This document shows, piece by piece, positions 54,725 to 63,201 of a DNA stretch of 64,000 nt. Every line of letters begins with the position of its first letter. Positions within the stretch are counted from its first letter, which is position 1. Below the pieces are notes generated by a model, which saw nothing but the letters and a program-made list of their open reading frames with translations, did no database searches and was not told the origin of the DNA. This DNA is from Pedobacter nanyangensis (GTDB lineage: Bacteria > Bacteroidota > Bacteroidia > Sphingobacteriales > Sphingobacteriaceae): the NCBI RefSeq assembly GCF_003313505.1, contig NZ_QMHO01000001.1:372001-436000 (forward strand), in the 5' to 3' direction. Both the position numbers and the translations under genes were made by a program.

Positions 54725-55258
54725 TTAAATCGTTTTCTCCTCTTTTTTATATTGATTGACTTGATTGATAATGTACAACTGTTGGCTGATCATCTGTAAT
54801 TGTATCTCCAGGTTTTTCATCATGGCCTTGCCAACCAAGGCTTTGTTAGGGCTGGTTTGCAGTTGTTGCTTCAGTTCCTGATAATCTTTGTCTAGCTTGC
54901 CCATATCGGCAATAAACTGTTTATAAAGCTCCGGATCAGCATTGGCCAAAACCTGTAAACTATCCCGCTTTTCTTCAATTAGGTTGGTAAACCTTACTTC
55001 TTTTTTACCTAAACCGGGGTTAATATCTGCCACTAAAATTTCAGTAGCTGATTTTTTATACTGGTAACCAAAGTACACCCCTACCGTAAGTATCAACATG
55101 GCGGCGATACTCATCCATTGGTAAAGGCCAAAAGTTTTTTGCTTAGGTTGTTTCTTATCCAGCTCTGCGGCTATTTTGCCCCAAAGTGCATCCGACGGAC
55201 CTTTAACCTCAAACTGTTTTTTGTTATCTCTTACAAACCCCTCTAATTTATTGTTCAT
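54725..55258 (-). CDS. Putative anti-sigma factor
   Basis: A 177-residue protein with a cytoplasmic N-terminal part, one membrane helix (residues about 48-66, MSIAAMLILTVGVYFGYQY) and a periplasmic coiled region rich in Gln/Lys/Leu. It starts MNNKLEGFVRDNKKQFEV, similar in style to anti-sigma factors without a ZAS zinc motif (no HxxxCxxC). Its ATG overlaps the sigma factor stop (ATGA at 55255-55258), which supports a regulator pair. The partnership is inferred from position and topology. Confidence 0.75.
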   Translation of the reverse strand: MNNKLEGFVRDNKKQFEVKGPSDALWGKIAAELDKKQPKQKTFGLYQWMSIAAMLILTVGVYFGYQYKKSATEILVADINPGLGKKEVRFTNLIEEKRDSLQVLANADPELYKQFIADMGKLDKDYQELKQQLQTSPNKALVGKAMMKNLEIQLQMISQQLYIINQVNQYKKEEKTI

Positions 55259-55806
55259 CTTACTACTCCTTTCGTTGCTAATAAACTATTCAACTTTCTT
55301 TTAGCCCGCATGTATTGGGTGCGCGACGTGTTTTCTGTTATTTTTAAAATATGTGCAATCTCCTCGTGGTCATAACCTTCAAACAAGTATAAACTTAACA
55401 CCACTCTATAACCATCAGGCAGTTCGGCCATTGCACTTTTTATGGCCTCTACCTTTAAATGTGTTTCTTCAAAATCTGTCTCCTGCTCATCGGCCACATC
55501 CACCTCATCCACGCTCACGGTTTCCATTTTTCGCTTGCGCAGATAATTGATAGACCTATTAATCACGATTTGTTTTAACCAAAGCCCAAAAGTTGTTTCC
55601 TGCCTAAAGTCGGCAATGCGGTTAAAAGCATCCAAAAAGGCCTCCTGCAACACATCTTCCGCCTCGGCATCATCATTAACAATCCTCAGGGCCACGTTGT
55701 ACATAGCCGTAGCATACAACTTGTATATCTCAAATTGGGCCTTCCTGCTGCCGTTTCGGCATTCGGTCACTAAATCTGTGTGCTTGTCTATGTAAACAGT
55801 TTCCAA
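55255..55806 (-). CDS. ECF-type RNA polymerase sigma factor
   Basis: A 183-residue sigma-70 family factor. Region 2 is EDVLQEAFLDAFNRIADFRQ with NYLRKRK, and region 4 is YRVVLSLYLFEGYDHEEIAH followed by LKITENTSRTQYMRAKRKL. There is no region 1.1 or region 3. It directs RNA polymerase to a special set of promoters, probably envelope stress given the neighbours. It is the first gene of a three-gene minus-strand operon with the anti-sigma and the beta-repeat protein. A 6-bp dyad CAACGT...ACGTTG lies just upstream (55831-55852 region). Confidence 0.94.
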   Translation of the reverse strand: METVYIDKHTDLVTECRNGSRKAQFEIYKLYATAMYNVALRIVNDDAEAEDVLQEAFLDAFNRIADFRQETTFGLWLKQIVINRSINYLRKRKMETVSVDEVDVADEQETDFEETHLKVEAIKSAMAELPDGYRVVLSLYLFEGYDHEEIAHILKITENTSRTQYMRAKRKLNSLLATKGVVR

Positions 55807-56120
55807 ATTCTAAAGCGTTCTGATCAAAAGACAACGTGAAATTCAAAACGTTGCATCATGCTACAAAAATATTTTTTTGTTTCTTGTTTTTAATGAGAAA
55901 AGCGGATAAATCGTTGTATTTAAATATAATCGTCCGTCCAACATTTCGGGATACATTCCAGATCCTCGTTTCGTTAATGCTATGGACTTTACATAACGAT
56001 TGAGGTTAAATATTTAACCGCTAAGAAAAATAAAAGACCCGCAGGACGCAAAGTAGAAATGAACCTTAACCGCGACCAACCAAAAAAACCATCAATAAAA
56101 ATAATCCTATCTTTGGCACC
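55807..56120. other. Divergent intergenic region between the sigma factor and ruvX genes
   Basis: A 314-bp gap without a gene. It contains a long A/T-rich stretch (55862-55900), a short dyad near 55831-55852 that could be a sigma-factor operator, and, at 56108-56115, the -7 box TATCTTTG for ruvX. I see no hairpin, tRNA or repeat. The -33 element for ruvX is not recognisable. Confidence 0.5.
56108..56115 (+). promoter_or_regulatory. -7 box of ruvX, next to the start codon
   Basis: TATCTTTG is an exact consensus match ending five bases before the ATG at 56121, so transcription would begin at about 56119. Either the mRNA is leaderless or translation begins at the in-frame ATG at 56133. Confidence 0.55.
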
Positions 56121-56537
56121 ATGGCACGCATCATGGCATTTGATTATGGCACCAAACGTATTGGCATAGCGGTTACAGATCCTTTGCAGATTATTGCAAC
56201 AGGCCTTGATACCATACACCCCAAGGATATCATAGATTTCATCAAGAAATATCTCCAAACTGAGCAGGTAGAAGCTTTTGTGCTTGGCGATCCCAAACAA
56301 ATGGACGGCTCCCCATCTGAAAATGCGCAGCACGTTAAAGGCTTTTCCACCATTTTGAAAAAGAACTTTCCTGGTATTCCGCAGCATTGGGTTGACGAAC
56401 GTTTTACTTCTAAAATGGCACATGCCACCATTATGCAAAGCGGCCTCAAAAAGAGCGACAGAAGAGACAAAGAAAGAGTGGACACCATCTCGGCAACCAT
56501 AATTCTGCAATATTTTATGGAACAAAACCGTTTATAA
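56121..56537 (+). CDS. ruvX: Holliday junction resolvase-like protein RuvX/YqgF
   Basis: A 138-residue RNase H-like nuclease. The first metal-binding Asp is in [15 protein letters not shown], the second acid in [11 protein letters not shown], then [11 protein letters not shown] and [14 protein letters not shown] with the third Asp. In E. coli it processes pre-16S rRNA. Length is usual. The start at 56121 gives MARIMAF; an internal ATG at 56133 also fits. It begins a plus-strand block and is followed 5 bp later by an O-methyltransferase. Confidence 0.96.
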   Translation: MARIMAFDYGTKRIGIAVTDPLQIIATGLDTIHPKDIIDFIKKYLQTEQVEAFVLGDPKQMDGSPSENAQHVKGFSTILKKNFPGIPQHWVDERFTSKMAHATIMQSGLKKSDRRDKERVDTISATIILQYFMEQNRL

Positions 56538-56542
56538 GCACA

Positions 56543-57172
56543 ATGATCAGCGAAGAACTACAGCAGCTTTTGCTCAAATATTGCGAGCCCGAAGACCAAT
56601 TGCTACAGCATATTGACCGGGAAACCAACCTTAAAGTTTTAATGCCCCGCATGCTCAGCGGTCATTACCAAGGTCGGGTATTGAGCTTGCTCAGCAAAAT
56701 GATTTCCCCAAAAAGAATTTTAGAAATAGGCACCTTTACCGGATACGCTACTTTATGTTTGGCCGAAGGCTTAGCCCAAGACGGCATCATCTATACCTTA
56801 GATATTAACGAAGAGTTAGAAGATATGGTCAGGGAAAATTTTGCCAAATCTCCTTTAGGTGCTAAAATAAAATATATCCTTGGCGATGCCCAACAAAGTA
56901 TCGCCCGGCTCAACGAAACCTTTGACCTGGTTTTTATTGATGCCGACAAAAAAAATAACGGCACGTATTACGACCTGATTTTTGACCATGTAAGAAGTGG
57001 TGGACTTATCATTGTAGACAATGTGCTTTGGAGTGGCAAAATTGTAAACAATGCCCAAGACAAGGATACTAAAAATATCAGTTCTTTTAACGATAAAATA
57101 AACGAAGACCAACGGGTAGAAAAATTGATTTTACCCGTTAGAGATGGCTTATTTGTCATCAGAAAAAAATAA
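56543..57172 (+). CDS. Class I SAM-dependent O-methyltransferase (catechol OMT-like)
   Basis: A 209-residue methyltransferase. SAM-binding motif LEIGTFTGYATLCLAEGLAQ, then IYTLDINEELEDMVREN and VFIDADKKNNGTYYDLIF, with DNVLWSGKIVNNAQDKDTKN near the metal-binding site. This is the bacterial MdmC/CCoAOMT-like group that methylates small phenolic or related hydroxyls using a divalent metal. The substrate is not known. It starts 5 bp after ruvX and so is co-transcribed with it. Confidence 0.93.
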   Translation: MISEELQQLLLKYCEPEDQLLQHIDRETNLKVLMPRMLSGHYQGRVLSLLSKMISPKRILEIGTFTGYATLCLAEGLAQDGIIYTLDINEELEDMVRENFAKSPLGAKIKYILGDAQQSIARLNETFDLVFIDADKKNNGTYYDLIFDHVRSGGLIIVDNVLWSGKIVNNAQDKDTKNISSFNDKINEDQRVEKLILPVRDGLFVIRKK

Positions 57173-57236
57173 ATCAGGTGGCAATTGTCAGTTGAAATTT
57201 AGCGCTTGCTAACATTTACAATAAAACAATTTAACA

Positions 57237-57905
57237 ATGAAGAAAATTCTATTTCTGTTCTTCCTATGTACAAAAACGATATTTGCCTTTGCTCAAACCA
57301 CCCAAGAGTATATTGAAGAATATGCTGATGTAGCGCAGGACCTGATGGAAGAACACCATATCCCGGCAAGCATTATTTTGGGCGTGGCCATCCACGAATC
57401 AGCGGCAGGCAAAAGTAAAATTGCCCGATACCTGAACAACCACTTTGGCATTAAGGGCAAAAATTCCAACACCGAAATCCGGTCATCTTATAAAGATTTT
57501 CCAACGGTAGATTCGTCCTACAATCACTTTATTGCGTTTTTAAAAAGTCGCAGTTATTTTAATGTCCTTTTTGATAAGTATGATCAATATGACTTTAAAG
57601 CCTGGGCAAGGGGCATACAGCGAGGGGGCTACGCCCGCAGCCGCACCTGGGCCTCACAGGTAATTGCACTGATCCGGAAATATGAACTGTTCCAATACGA
57701 TAACCGTCCGGAAGATTATGTAGAGCCTGTTGACCCCAAGCCTGTTTATCCATCAAAAAAAAGAGCGTCCCGCACCTACACCGTAAAACAAGGCGATAAT
57801 TTAGGTATTATTGCCAAACGAAATAAAACAACGGTCAAGGCGATCAAAAGTAAAAACGGGCTCAAGTCAAACGCCCTTAAACCTGGACAAAAACTGAAAC
57901 TTTAG
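57237..57905 (+). CDS. Secreted glucosaminidase-LysM protein
   Basis: A 222-residue peptidoglycan hydrolase. Signal peptide MKKILFLFFLCTKTIFAFAQ. The glucosaminidase (FlgJ-like) domain has LGVAIHESAAGKSKIARYLN with the catalytic Glu in HESA, then NNHFGIKG, FRSYN/SYNHFIAFL-type motifs and a Tyr in GGYARS. A single C-terminal LysM domain (YTVKQGDNLGIIAKRNKTTV) binds glycan strands. It cuts the beta-1,4 bond between GlcNAc and MurNAc. Its stop (TAG, 57903-57905) lies 5 bases before the ATG of a paralog. Confidence 0.94.
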   Translation: MKKILFLFFLCTKTIFAFAQTTQEYIEEYADVAQDLMEEHHIPASIILGVAIHESAAGKSKIARYLNNHFGIKGKNSNTEIRSSYKDFPTVDSSYNHFIAFLKSRSYFNVLFDKYDQYDFKAWARGIQRGGYARSRTWASQVIALIRKYELFQYDNRPEDYVEPVDPKPVYPSKKRASRTYTVKQGDNLGIIAKRNKTTVKAIKSKNGLKSNALKPGQKLKL

Positions 57906-57910
57906 TGAAA

Positions 57911-58756
57911 ATGAGTAAAAACAAATCGCTGCTTCTGTTAATGTTGGCACTTGCTTTAGGAAGTGCATGTAAAAGCAGGCAGTATAGCCGCAACAACAAA
58001 CAGATCGAAAAAAACGCCAAAAAAGACAATCCTTCCCCTGTTTCCTATACCACGGTATCCTACATTGATGCTTTTAAAGCCATTGCCATCGAAGAGATGA
58101 ACAAGTTTGGCATTCCGGCAAGCATTACCCTGGCACAGGGCATCTTGGAATCAGGTAGTGGCAGCAGCGACCTGGCCAAATATGCCAACAACCATTTCGG
58201 CATCAAATGTACGTCTGATTGGAAAGGAAAAGCTTATTACAAGGACGATGACCAAAGGGACGATTGTTTCAGGGTGTACAAAGATCCCCGCGAATCATAC
58301 AAAGACCATTCGGAGTTTTTAAAACGAAAACGCTATGCGGCACTATTTGAGCTAGATAAAAACGATTATCGCAATTGGGCCATTGGGCTTAAAAATGCGG
58401 GATATGCCACCAACCCCAAATATCCGGACCTGCTCATTAACCTGATCGAAAAATACCAGCTCTATCAATATGACCAATCAGAAAGCGAGCGTGAAAAACT
58501 GGCCCGAGAGGATAAGGTGTTCAAAGAGATCAATGCCAACATCCCCAATGAGAAAAAACTGTACACTCCAGTTAACGTTGCGCCAAAAGATCCGCCAGCA
58601 GCATTGGAAAACGGTAAATATCATGTGGTACAAGCCGGAGAAACCCTTTACCGGATCAGCCAGCTTTATAAAATCTCGGTTGATGATTTAAAGGCCCTCA
58701 ACCAACTGCCAGACAACAACATTAAAGTTGGACAAAAACTGGTAGTGGTTAAATAA
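57911..58756 (+). CDS. Glucosaminidase-LysM lipoprotein
   Basis: A 281-residue paralog of the preceding gene, but a lipoprotein: MSKNKSLLLLMLALALGSAC with lipobox GSAC and Cys20. The glucosaminidase domain has TLAQGILESGSGSSDLAKYA with the catalytic Glu, then NNHFGIKC, a Tyr in NAGYATNPKY, and a C-terminal LysM (YHVVQAGETLYRISQLYKIS). I use ATG 57911; a GTG at 57905 would add two residues. Likely tethered to the outer membrane, remodelling the cell wall. Confidence 0.94.
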   Translation: MSKNKSLLLLMLALALGSACKSRQYSRNNKQIEKNAKKDNPSPVSYTTVSYIDAFKAIAIEEMNKFGIPASITLAQGILESGSGSSDLAKYANNHFGIKCTSDWKGKAYYKDDDQRDDCFRVYKDPRESYKDHSEFLKRKRYAALFELDKNDYRNWAIGLKNAGYATNPKYPDLLINLIEKYQLYQYDQSESEREKLAREDKVFKEINANIPNEKKLYTPVNVAPKDPPAALENGKYHVVQAGETLYRISQLYKISVDDLKALNQLPDNNIKVGQKLVVVK

Positions 58757-58789
58757 TGTTAAGATAGAGGCATCAATCTGTTTAAGTTG

Positions 58790-58797
58790 TAGCTTTG
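58790..58797 (+). promoter_or_regulatory. -7 box upstream of the gene at 58807
   Basis: TAGCTTTG matches TAnnTTTG; the predicted start near 58801 leaves a 6-nt leader. No TTTG at -33 was found. Confidence 0.4.
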
Positions 58798-58806
58798 CTC
58801 ATAAAA

Positions 58807-59556
58807 ATGAAATTTCTACTCGCCAGCATATTTTTCCTCGGCACAATATCAGCATTTGCGCAACAAAAAGCGGTGCCGGGCTTTGTGGTTGATAAAGATA
58901 CTAAATTGAGGCTGGCCAAGGTTTATATCTATAACTCATCTTTAGACGAAGGTTTTTATAATAACACCAAAGGTGAGTTTGTGGCGCCTGTTAAACTTGG
59001 CGACACATTGTTTGCAGCACTCAGCGGCCATGCCATGGATACCATCGTTTACCGCGGACAAAGTGCCATTGTTTTCCAGCTACGCTCGATGGGTATCAGG
59101 CTAAAGGAGGTGAGCATTTACGGAAAGGCCAAAACTCCTCAGGAACTTTACAAATCAAAACTGGACGAGTTTAAATACAAACTGGACCAGGGCAGCAGCA
59201 AAGACTTGCTTAACTTGGGCCAAAGAGGCGTTGGCCTAGGCATTGATGCCATTTATAATTTGCTGAGCAGGCAAGGTAAAAATGCCCGTCATTTACAGCA
59301 AATACTTGAAAAGGATTATAAAGAACAGGTCATAGACTACCGTTATAACCCCACCTATGTTAAGAGCCTTATTGATATCAAAGAAGATAAGCTACAGGAT
59401 TTTATGACACAGTACAGGCCTACCTATCAGTTTGTGCTTAATGCTTCTGAATATGCTTTTGTGCAATTTGTAAAAAATAGCTATGCTTCCTACAAACGAA
59501 ATCCATCAATGTTCCGTTTGCCTAAGTTGCCTGAGCTAAGTATCGATAAAATGTGA
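58807..59556 (+). CDS. Carboxypeptidase-regulatory-domain exported protein
   Basis: A 249-residue secreted protein, ATG 58807 (a TTG 12 bases upstream is less likely). Signal peptide MKFLLASIFFLGTISAFAQ. The N-terminal half (residues about 23-110) is a carboxypeptidase-D-like regulatory beta-sandwich: PGFVVDKDTKLRLAKVYIYN, NNTKGEFVAPVKLGDTLF. The C-terminal half is helical with no known motif. It ends overlapping the ATG of a small protein with a HExxH motif (TGATG), so the two are coupled. Function unknown. Confidence 0.8.
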   Translation: MKFLLASIFFLGTISAFAQQKAVPGFVVDKDTKLRLAKVYIYNSSLDEGFYNNTKGEFVAPVKLGDTLFAALSGHAMDTIVYRGQSAIVFQLRSMGIRLKEVSIYGKAKTPQELYKSKLDEFKYKLDQGSSKDLLNLGQRGVGLGIDAIYNLLSRQGKNARHLQQILEKDYKEQVIDYRYNPTYVKSLIDIKEDKLQDFMTQYRPTYQFVLNASEYAFVQFVKNSYASYKRNPSMFRLPKLPELSIDKM

Positions 59557-59882
59557 TGGCCTGGTTTATTGTAGTGCCCAAGCTACGAGTATCAGCTATG
59601 GCCATTTATCCATTTATTTTGGTGCAAAAAACGGCCTACAAAACGGAGGCTATTTTGGTTAACCACGAAAAAATACACCACCGCCAACAGCTGGAATTGC
59701 TCATTGTTCCATTTTACCTTTTTTACCTGATCAATTACCTGTACAACTTATTGAAATACAGGAAACACCATGTTGCCTATTTAAATATCGTATTTGAAAA
59801 AGAGGCTTTTGCCCAACAACATAACCTTGCTTATTTAAATAGCAGAAAGTTGTTCTCGTGGATAAAGTATGCCCGCCGTTAA
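59556..59882 (+). CDS. Small membrane protein with a HExxH motif
   Basis: A 108-residue protein. The sequence ILVNHEKIHHRQQLELLIVP contains HEKIH, a HExxH zinc motif, in front of a hydrophobic segment (VPFYLFYLINYLYNLL). About 30 residues later FEKEAFAQQ offers a Glu that could be a third ligand. That arrangement recalls gluzincin proteases, but on a minimal scale. It starts ATG 59556 (overlapping the previous stop). Protease activity is not shown. It may be a membrane-associated metal-binding protein. Confidence 0.7.
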   Translation: MAWFIVVPKLRVSAMAIYPFILVQKTAYKTEAILVNHEKIHHRQQLELLIVPFYLFYLINYLYNLLKYRKHHVAYLNIVFEKEAFAQQHNLAYLNSRKLFSWIKYARR

Positions 59883-59954
59883 CTTGCTATTTTCGTTACA
59901 TAAAGCCGTTATGGGTATAAACATTTTATAAAATTTTACGTTTCTTTGTGAAGA

Positions 59955-60947
59955 ATGAAGCGTTTAGTATTTACCATTTCTACTATATCGGCTCTTTGTG
60001 GGGCTGTTTCGGCCCAAGAAATAGACACGGTGCCCATTCCGGTAAAAGATCTGGAAATTAGGCTAAAAAGAAGTCCACTGCCTTCAAGAACAGGGGTTAT
60101 TCCTTTCCAGCCGGTGGAGCTGAAACCGGCCTTGGTAAAAGCAAAAATCAATTACTGGAAAACCAAAGGTACGGTGAGCATTAATGCTAACCAGGCTTCG
60201 TTTAGCGATAACTGGAAAGGTGGCGGGGTAAATTCCATTGCGCTGGGCGGTTTGGTTAATTACAAGGCTGAGTATAGCAAAGAGAGCTATAGCTATACCA
60301 CTGAGGTGATTTTACAGTACGGAAAAGTTAAAAACAAAGACCAACTGCAAAAGAAAACCAACGACCGTATTTATTGGGACAATAAGGCGGCGGTGCAATT
60401 ATCGAAAAACTGGTATTTCTTTGCTTCGCTAAGTTTCGAATCGCAGTTCGACAAAGGTTTCTCCTATTCCAAGGATGCGCAGGGGAACGAAGTAGCCAAA
60501 CTGCTTTCCAAATTTATGTCGCCTGGTTATTTTACCGAGTCGCTGGGTTTTGAGTATAAGCCAAGTGCGGTTTTCTCTACCCGTATTGGTACGGGTACGG
60601 CCCGCCAAACTTTTGTATTGGATACCAACATTTATAAAACCAACTCCAAAAACTTTGGCGTACCTATAGGAAGTACGATCAAAAATGAGCTCGCATTCCA
60701 AATTGTGAGCAATTTTGAAAAAGAGGTGGTTAAAAACGTGGTGTTAAAAGCGAAGTACAACATGTTTATTCCGTATGATAATTTTGGCCACATTGACCAT
60801 CGCCTGGACATGGTGGCTACTTCAAGGATCAACCGGTTTATGAACGTGTCGTTAACGGGGGTAATTTTGTACGATAGGGATATGGACCTGAAGGTGCAGA
60901 AAAGCCAGGCACTGGCTTTGGGATTAAGTTTTACCTTCCCGAGGTAG
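59955..60947 (+). CDS. DUF3078 family outer membrane protein
   Basis: A 330-residue exported protein. Signal peptide MKRLVFTISTISALCGAVSAQ. DUF3078 pattern: NYWKTKGTVSINANQASFSD, NWKGGGVNSIALGGLVNYKA, KTNDRIYWDNKAAVQLSKNW and KFMSPGYFTESLGFEYKP. Beta-strand-rich, ending GLSFTFPR; likely an outer-membrane beta-barrel. Function unknown. It starts 72 bp after the HExxH gene. Confidence 0.88.
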   Translation: MKRLVFTISTISALCGAVSAQEIDTVPIPVKDLEIRLKRSPLPSRTGVIPFQPVELKPALVKAKINYWKTKGTVSINANQASFSDNWKGGGVNSIALGGLVNYKAEYSKESYSYTTEVILQYGKVKNKDQLQKKTNDRIYWDNKAAVQLSKNWYFFASLSFESQFDKGFSYSKDAQGNEVAKLLSKFMSPGYFTESLGFEYKPSAVFSTRIGTGTARQTFVLDTNIYKTNSKNFGVPIGSTIKNELAFQIVSNFEKEVVKNVVLKAKYNMFIPYDNFGHIDHRLDMVATSRINRFMNVSLTGVILYDRDMDLKVQKSQALALGLSFTFPR

Positions 60948-60971
60948 CATTCCGCTAACTTTTATTTGCAA

Positions 60972-61080
60972 ACCTCTCGGGGTTTTCAGAAACGGCGCTT
61001 GCAACTGCCTTGGGTTGCTAAACCCGATTGCAACGGCAGCCCCGAGGTACGAGGGCTAAAGTGTAAAGCGGGACTGCTGG
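60972..61080. repeat. Possible dispersed intergenic repeat element
   Basis: After the DUF3078 gene, an inverted repeat (about 60972-60982 ACCTCTCGGGG; 61040-61048 CCCCGAGGT) encloses two related 11-mers (TTGCAACTGCC and TTGCAACGGCA) and a small hairpin GGGTT-GCTA-AACCC. The downstream part GAGGGCTAAAGTGTAAAGCG resembles repeats I recall from Pedobacter-type genomes. Copy number cannot be checked here. Confidence 0.4.
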
Positions 61081-61182
61081 TACCTATTTGATCTGTTCCT
61101 GCTTTTCTAAAAATAATTAGCAAAGTGTTGGCTATATTACCATTAAATCGCAATTCGTAAATCTACAATCGTAAATTATTAA

Positions 61183-61190
61183 TACCTTTG
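61183..61190 (+). promoter_or_regulatory. -7 box of ffh
   Basis: TACCTTTG fits TAnnTTTG. The -33 element is weak (TTCG at 61154-61157). The predicted start near 61194 gives a leader of about 32 nt. Confidence 0.5.
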
Positions 61191-61225
61191 CGTTTCACAA
61201 ATTTTAATATAAAAAGCATTCAACA

Positions 61226-62560
61226 ATGTTTGAAAATTTACAGGATAAGTTAGACAGGGCGTTTAAGGTTCTGAAAGGACAGGGAAGCATTACTGAAATC
61301 AACGTGGCCGAAACCATGAAGGAAATCAGAAAGGCTTTGTTAGATGCGGACGTAAATTATAAAACAGCCAAATCTTTTACCGACCAGGTGAAGGAAAAGG
61401 CTTTGGGGGCAAACGTACTGACCAGCATTTCGCCAGGCCAATTGCTTACCAAAATTATGAACGACGAGCTTGCGGCTTTAATGGGCGGCGAGGCTACGGA
61501 ACTTGATTTAAAGAACAATCCGACCATTATATTAATTGCAGGTTTAAACGGTGCGGGTAAAACTACCTTCACTGGAAAATTGGCCCTACACCTTAAAAGC
61601 AAGGGCAAAAAACCTTTAATGGTTGCTGGCGACGTTTACCGGCCGGCGGCTGTTGACCAGTTGCAAGTGCTAGGTGAGCAGGTTGGTGTGCCGGTATATG
61701 CCAACAAAGAATCGAAAGACCCAGTTGCTATTGCGCTTGAAGGTATTGCCGAAGGCAAGAAGAACAACAACAATGTAATTATTGTGGATACGGCGGGGCG
61801 TTTGTCTATTGACGAGGCCCTGATGAACGAGATTTCGGAAGTTAAAGCGCAAACTAAACCGCACGAGATTTTATTTGTGGTTGACTCGATGACGGGTCAG
61901 GATGCGGTAAATACGGCCAAAGTATTTAACGACCGCCTTGATTTTACGGGCGTTGTTTTAACCAAATTAGATGGGGATACCCGTGGTGGCGCAGCGCTTT
62001 CGATCAAATCTGTGGTTGATAAACCGATTAAGTTTATTGGTACGGGCGAGAAGATGGAAGCTTTGGATGTTTTTTATCCAGACAGGATGGCTTCGCGTAT
62101 TTTGGGCATGGGCGACGTGGTTTCCCTGGTAGAGCGTGCCCAGCAACAGTTTGACGAAAAGCAGGCTGCCGAACTACAGAAGAAAATCCGTAAGAACAAA
62201 TTTGATTTCAACGACTTTTACGGACAGATCCAACAAATCAAGAAAATGGGCAACATGAAAGATTTGATGGGCATGATCCCGGGCGTTGGCAAGATGATGA
62301 AAAACGTGGATATTGATGACGATGCCTTTAAAGGCGTAGAGTCGATTATCCAGTCGATGACTCCTTTTGAAAGGGAAAACCCAGATGCGATACAGCAAAG
62401 CCGCAAGTTGCGGATTGCCAAAGGATCGGGCAATAAGCTGGAAGATGTGACCAAGCTATTGAAGCAATTTGAGGATATGCGAAAGGTGATGAAACAATTC
62501 TCTAATCCTGCTGCTGCTGCAAAAATGATGCGCAACATGCCAAAAATGCCGCAGAGATAA
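61226..62560 (+). CDS. ffh: Signal recognition particle protein Ffh (SRP54)
   Basis: A 444-residue GTPase that targets nascent membrane proteins with 4.5S RNA. The N domain is followed by the G domain: GLNGAGKTTFTGKLA, GDVYRPAAVDQL, IVDTAGRLSID, TKLDGDTRGGAALSI. The M domain (about 300-444) is methionine-rich (KKMGNMKDLMGMIPGVGKMM) and has the RNA-binding RKLRIAKGSG. Full length; the end KMMRNMPKMPQR is usual. A terminator follows. Confidence 0.98.
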   Translation: MFENLQDKLDRAFKVLKGQGSITEINVAETMKEIRKALLDADVNYKTAKSFTDQVKEKALGANVLTSISPGQLLTKIMNDELAALMGGEATELDLKNNPTIILIAGLNGAGKTTFTGKLALHLKSKGKKPLMVAGDVYRPAAVDQLQVLGEQVGVPVYANKESKDPVAIALEGIAEGKKNNNNVIIVDTAGRLSIDEALMNEISEVKAQTKPHEILFVVDSMTGQDAVNTAKVFNDRLDFTGVVLTKLDGDTRGGAALSIKSVVDKPIKFIGTGEKMEALDVFYPDRMASRILGMGDVVSLVERAQQQFDEKQAAELQKKIRKNKFDFNDFYGQIQQIKKMGNMKDLMGMIPGVGKMMKNVDIDDDAFKGVESIIQSMTPFERENPDAIQQSRKLRIAKGSGNKLEDVTKLLKQFEDMRKVMKQFSNPAAAAKMMRNMPKMPQR

Positions 62561-62597
62561 GACCCTCCAACCCTCCCTAAAGCGAGGCTTAAATAGT

Positions 62598-62633
62598 AAA
62601 GCCCTAATATCTTAAAGATGTTAGGGCTTTTTT
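62598..62633 (+). terminator. Terminator of ffh
   Basis: AAAGCCCTAA (62598-62607) pairs with TTAGGGCTTT (62621-62630), followed by T residues to 62633. It lies 37 bp after the ffh stop. Confidence 0.8.
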
Positions 62634-62665
62634 ACGCCAATACTAAGCTCTTTTAGGGTTTAGGA

Positions 62666-62989
62666 TTAATCTTCTAAAACAACCGCTGTTCCGCTGGCGG
62701 TTACCATTAGCATGCTGCCGCCGTTGCCAACGGTTTCATAGTCTAAATCAACACCGATAACGGCATTGGCGCCCATAGCCGCGGCATATTGCTGCATTTC
62801 GCTCACGGCAGTATTTTTGGCTTCGCGGAGTACTTGCTCATAGGAGCCTGAGCGTCCGCCTACAATATCCCTAAGGCCGGCCAAAATATCTTTAAAGAAA
62901 TTTGCACCAATAATGGTTTCGCCAGTTACCAGGCCAATATATTTTACAACTTTCTTTCCTTCTACAGTATTTGTGGTGGTTATTAACAT
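62666..62989 (-). CDS. YbjQ/UPF0145 family protein
   Basis: A 107-residue cytoplasmic protein. It starts [20 protein letters not shown], continues [20 protein letters not shown] and [20 protein letters not shown], and ends [20 protein letters not shown]; all match the YbjQ family of pentamers (heavy-metal-binding domain, proposed). Length is typical. The exact role is unknown. It converges on ffh, with a terminator between them. Confidence 0.92.
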   Translation of the reverse strand: MLITTTNTVEGKKVVKYIGLVTGETIIGANFFKDILAGLRDIVGGRSGSYEQVLREAKNTAVSEMQQYAAAMGANAVIGVDLDYETVGNGGSMLMVTASGTAVVLED

Positions 62990-63129
62990 ATTTTTAAGTT
63001 TTTTTATTTCGACGATGATATGGTAAAGATGTTACACTAATTTAACATTTTTCTTTAACTATCTTTTCTTTTTCAACGGGTTATAAAAACAAGAAAAACA
63101 GCAATTTAACTTTTTTGTTTAAAAAAATC

Positions 63130-63137
63130 TATCTTTG
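63130..63137 (+). promoter_or_regulatory. -7 box of the TPR protein gene
   Basis: TATCTTTG is an exact match; the -33 region is T-rich (TTTA) rather than TTTG. The predicted start near 63141 gives a leader of about 60 nt. Confidence 0.5.
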
Positions 63138-63201
63138 CATGTAAAGTTAGTCTAACGATAACCAAACGTGACAGCTTTGGCTACAATGAAAATCCAATAA
63201 A

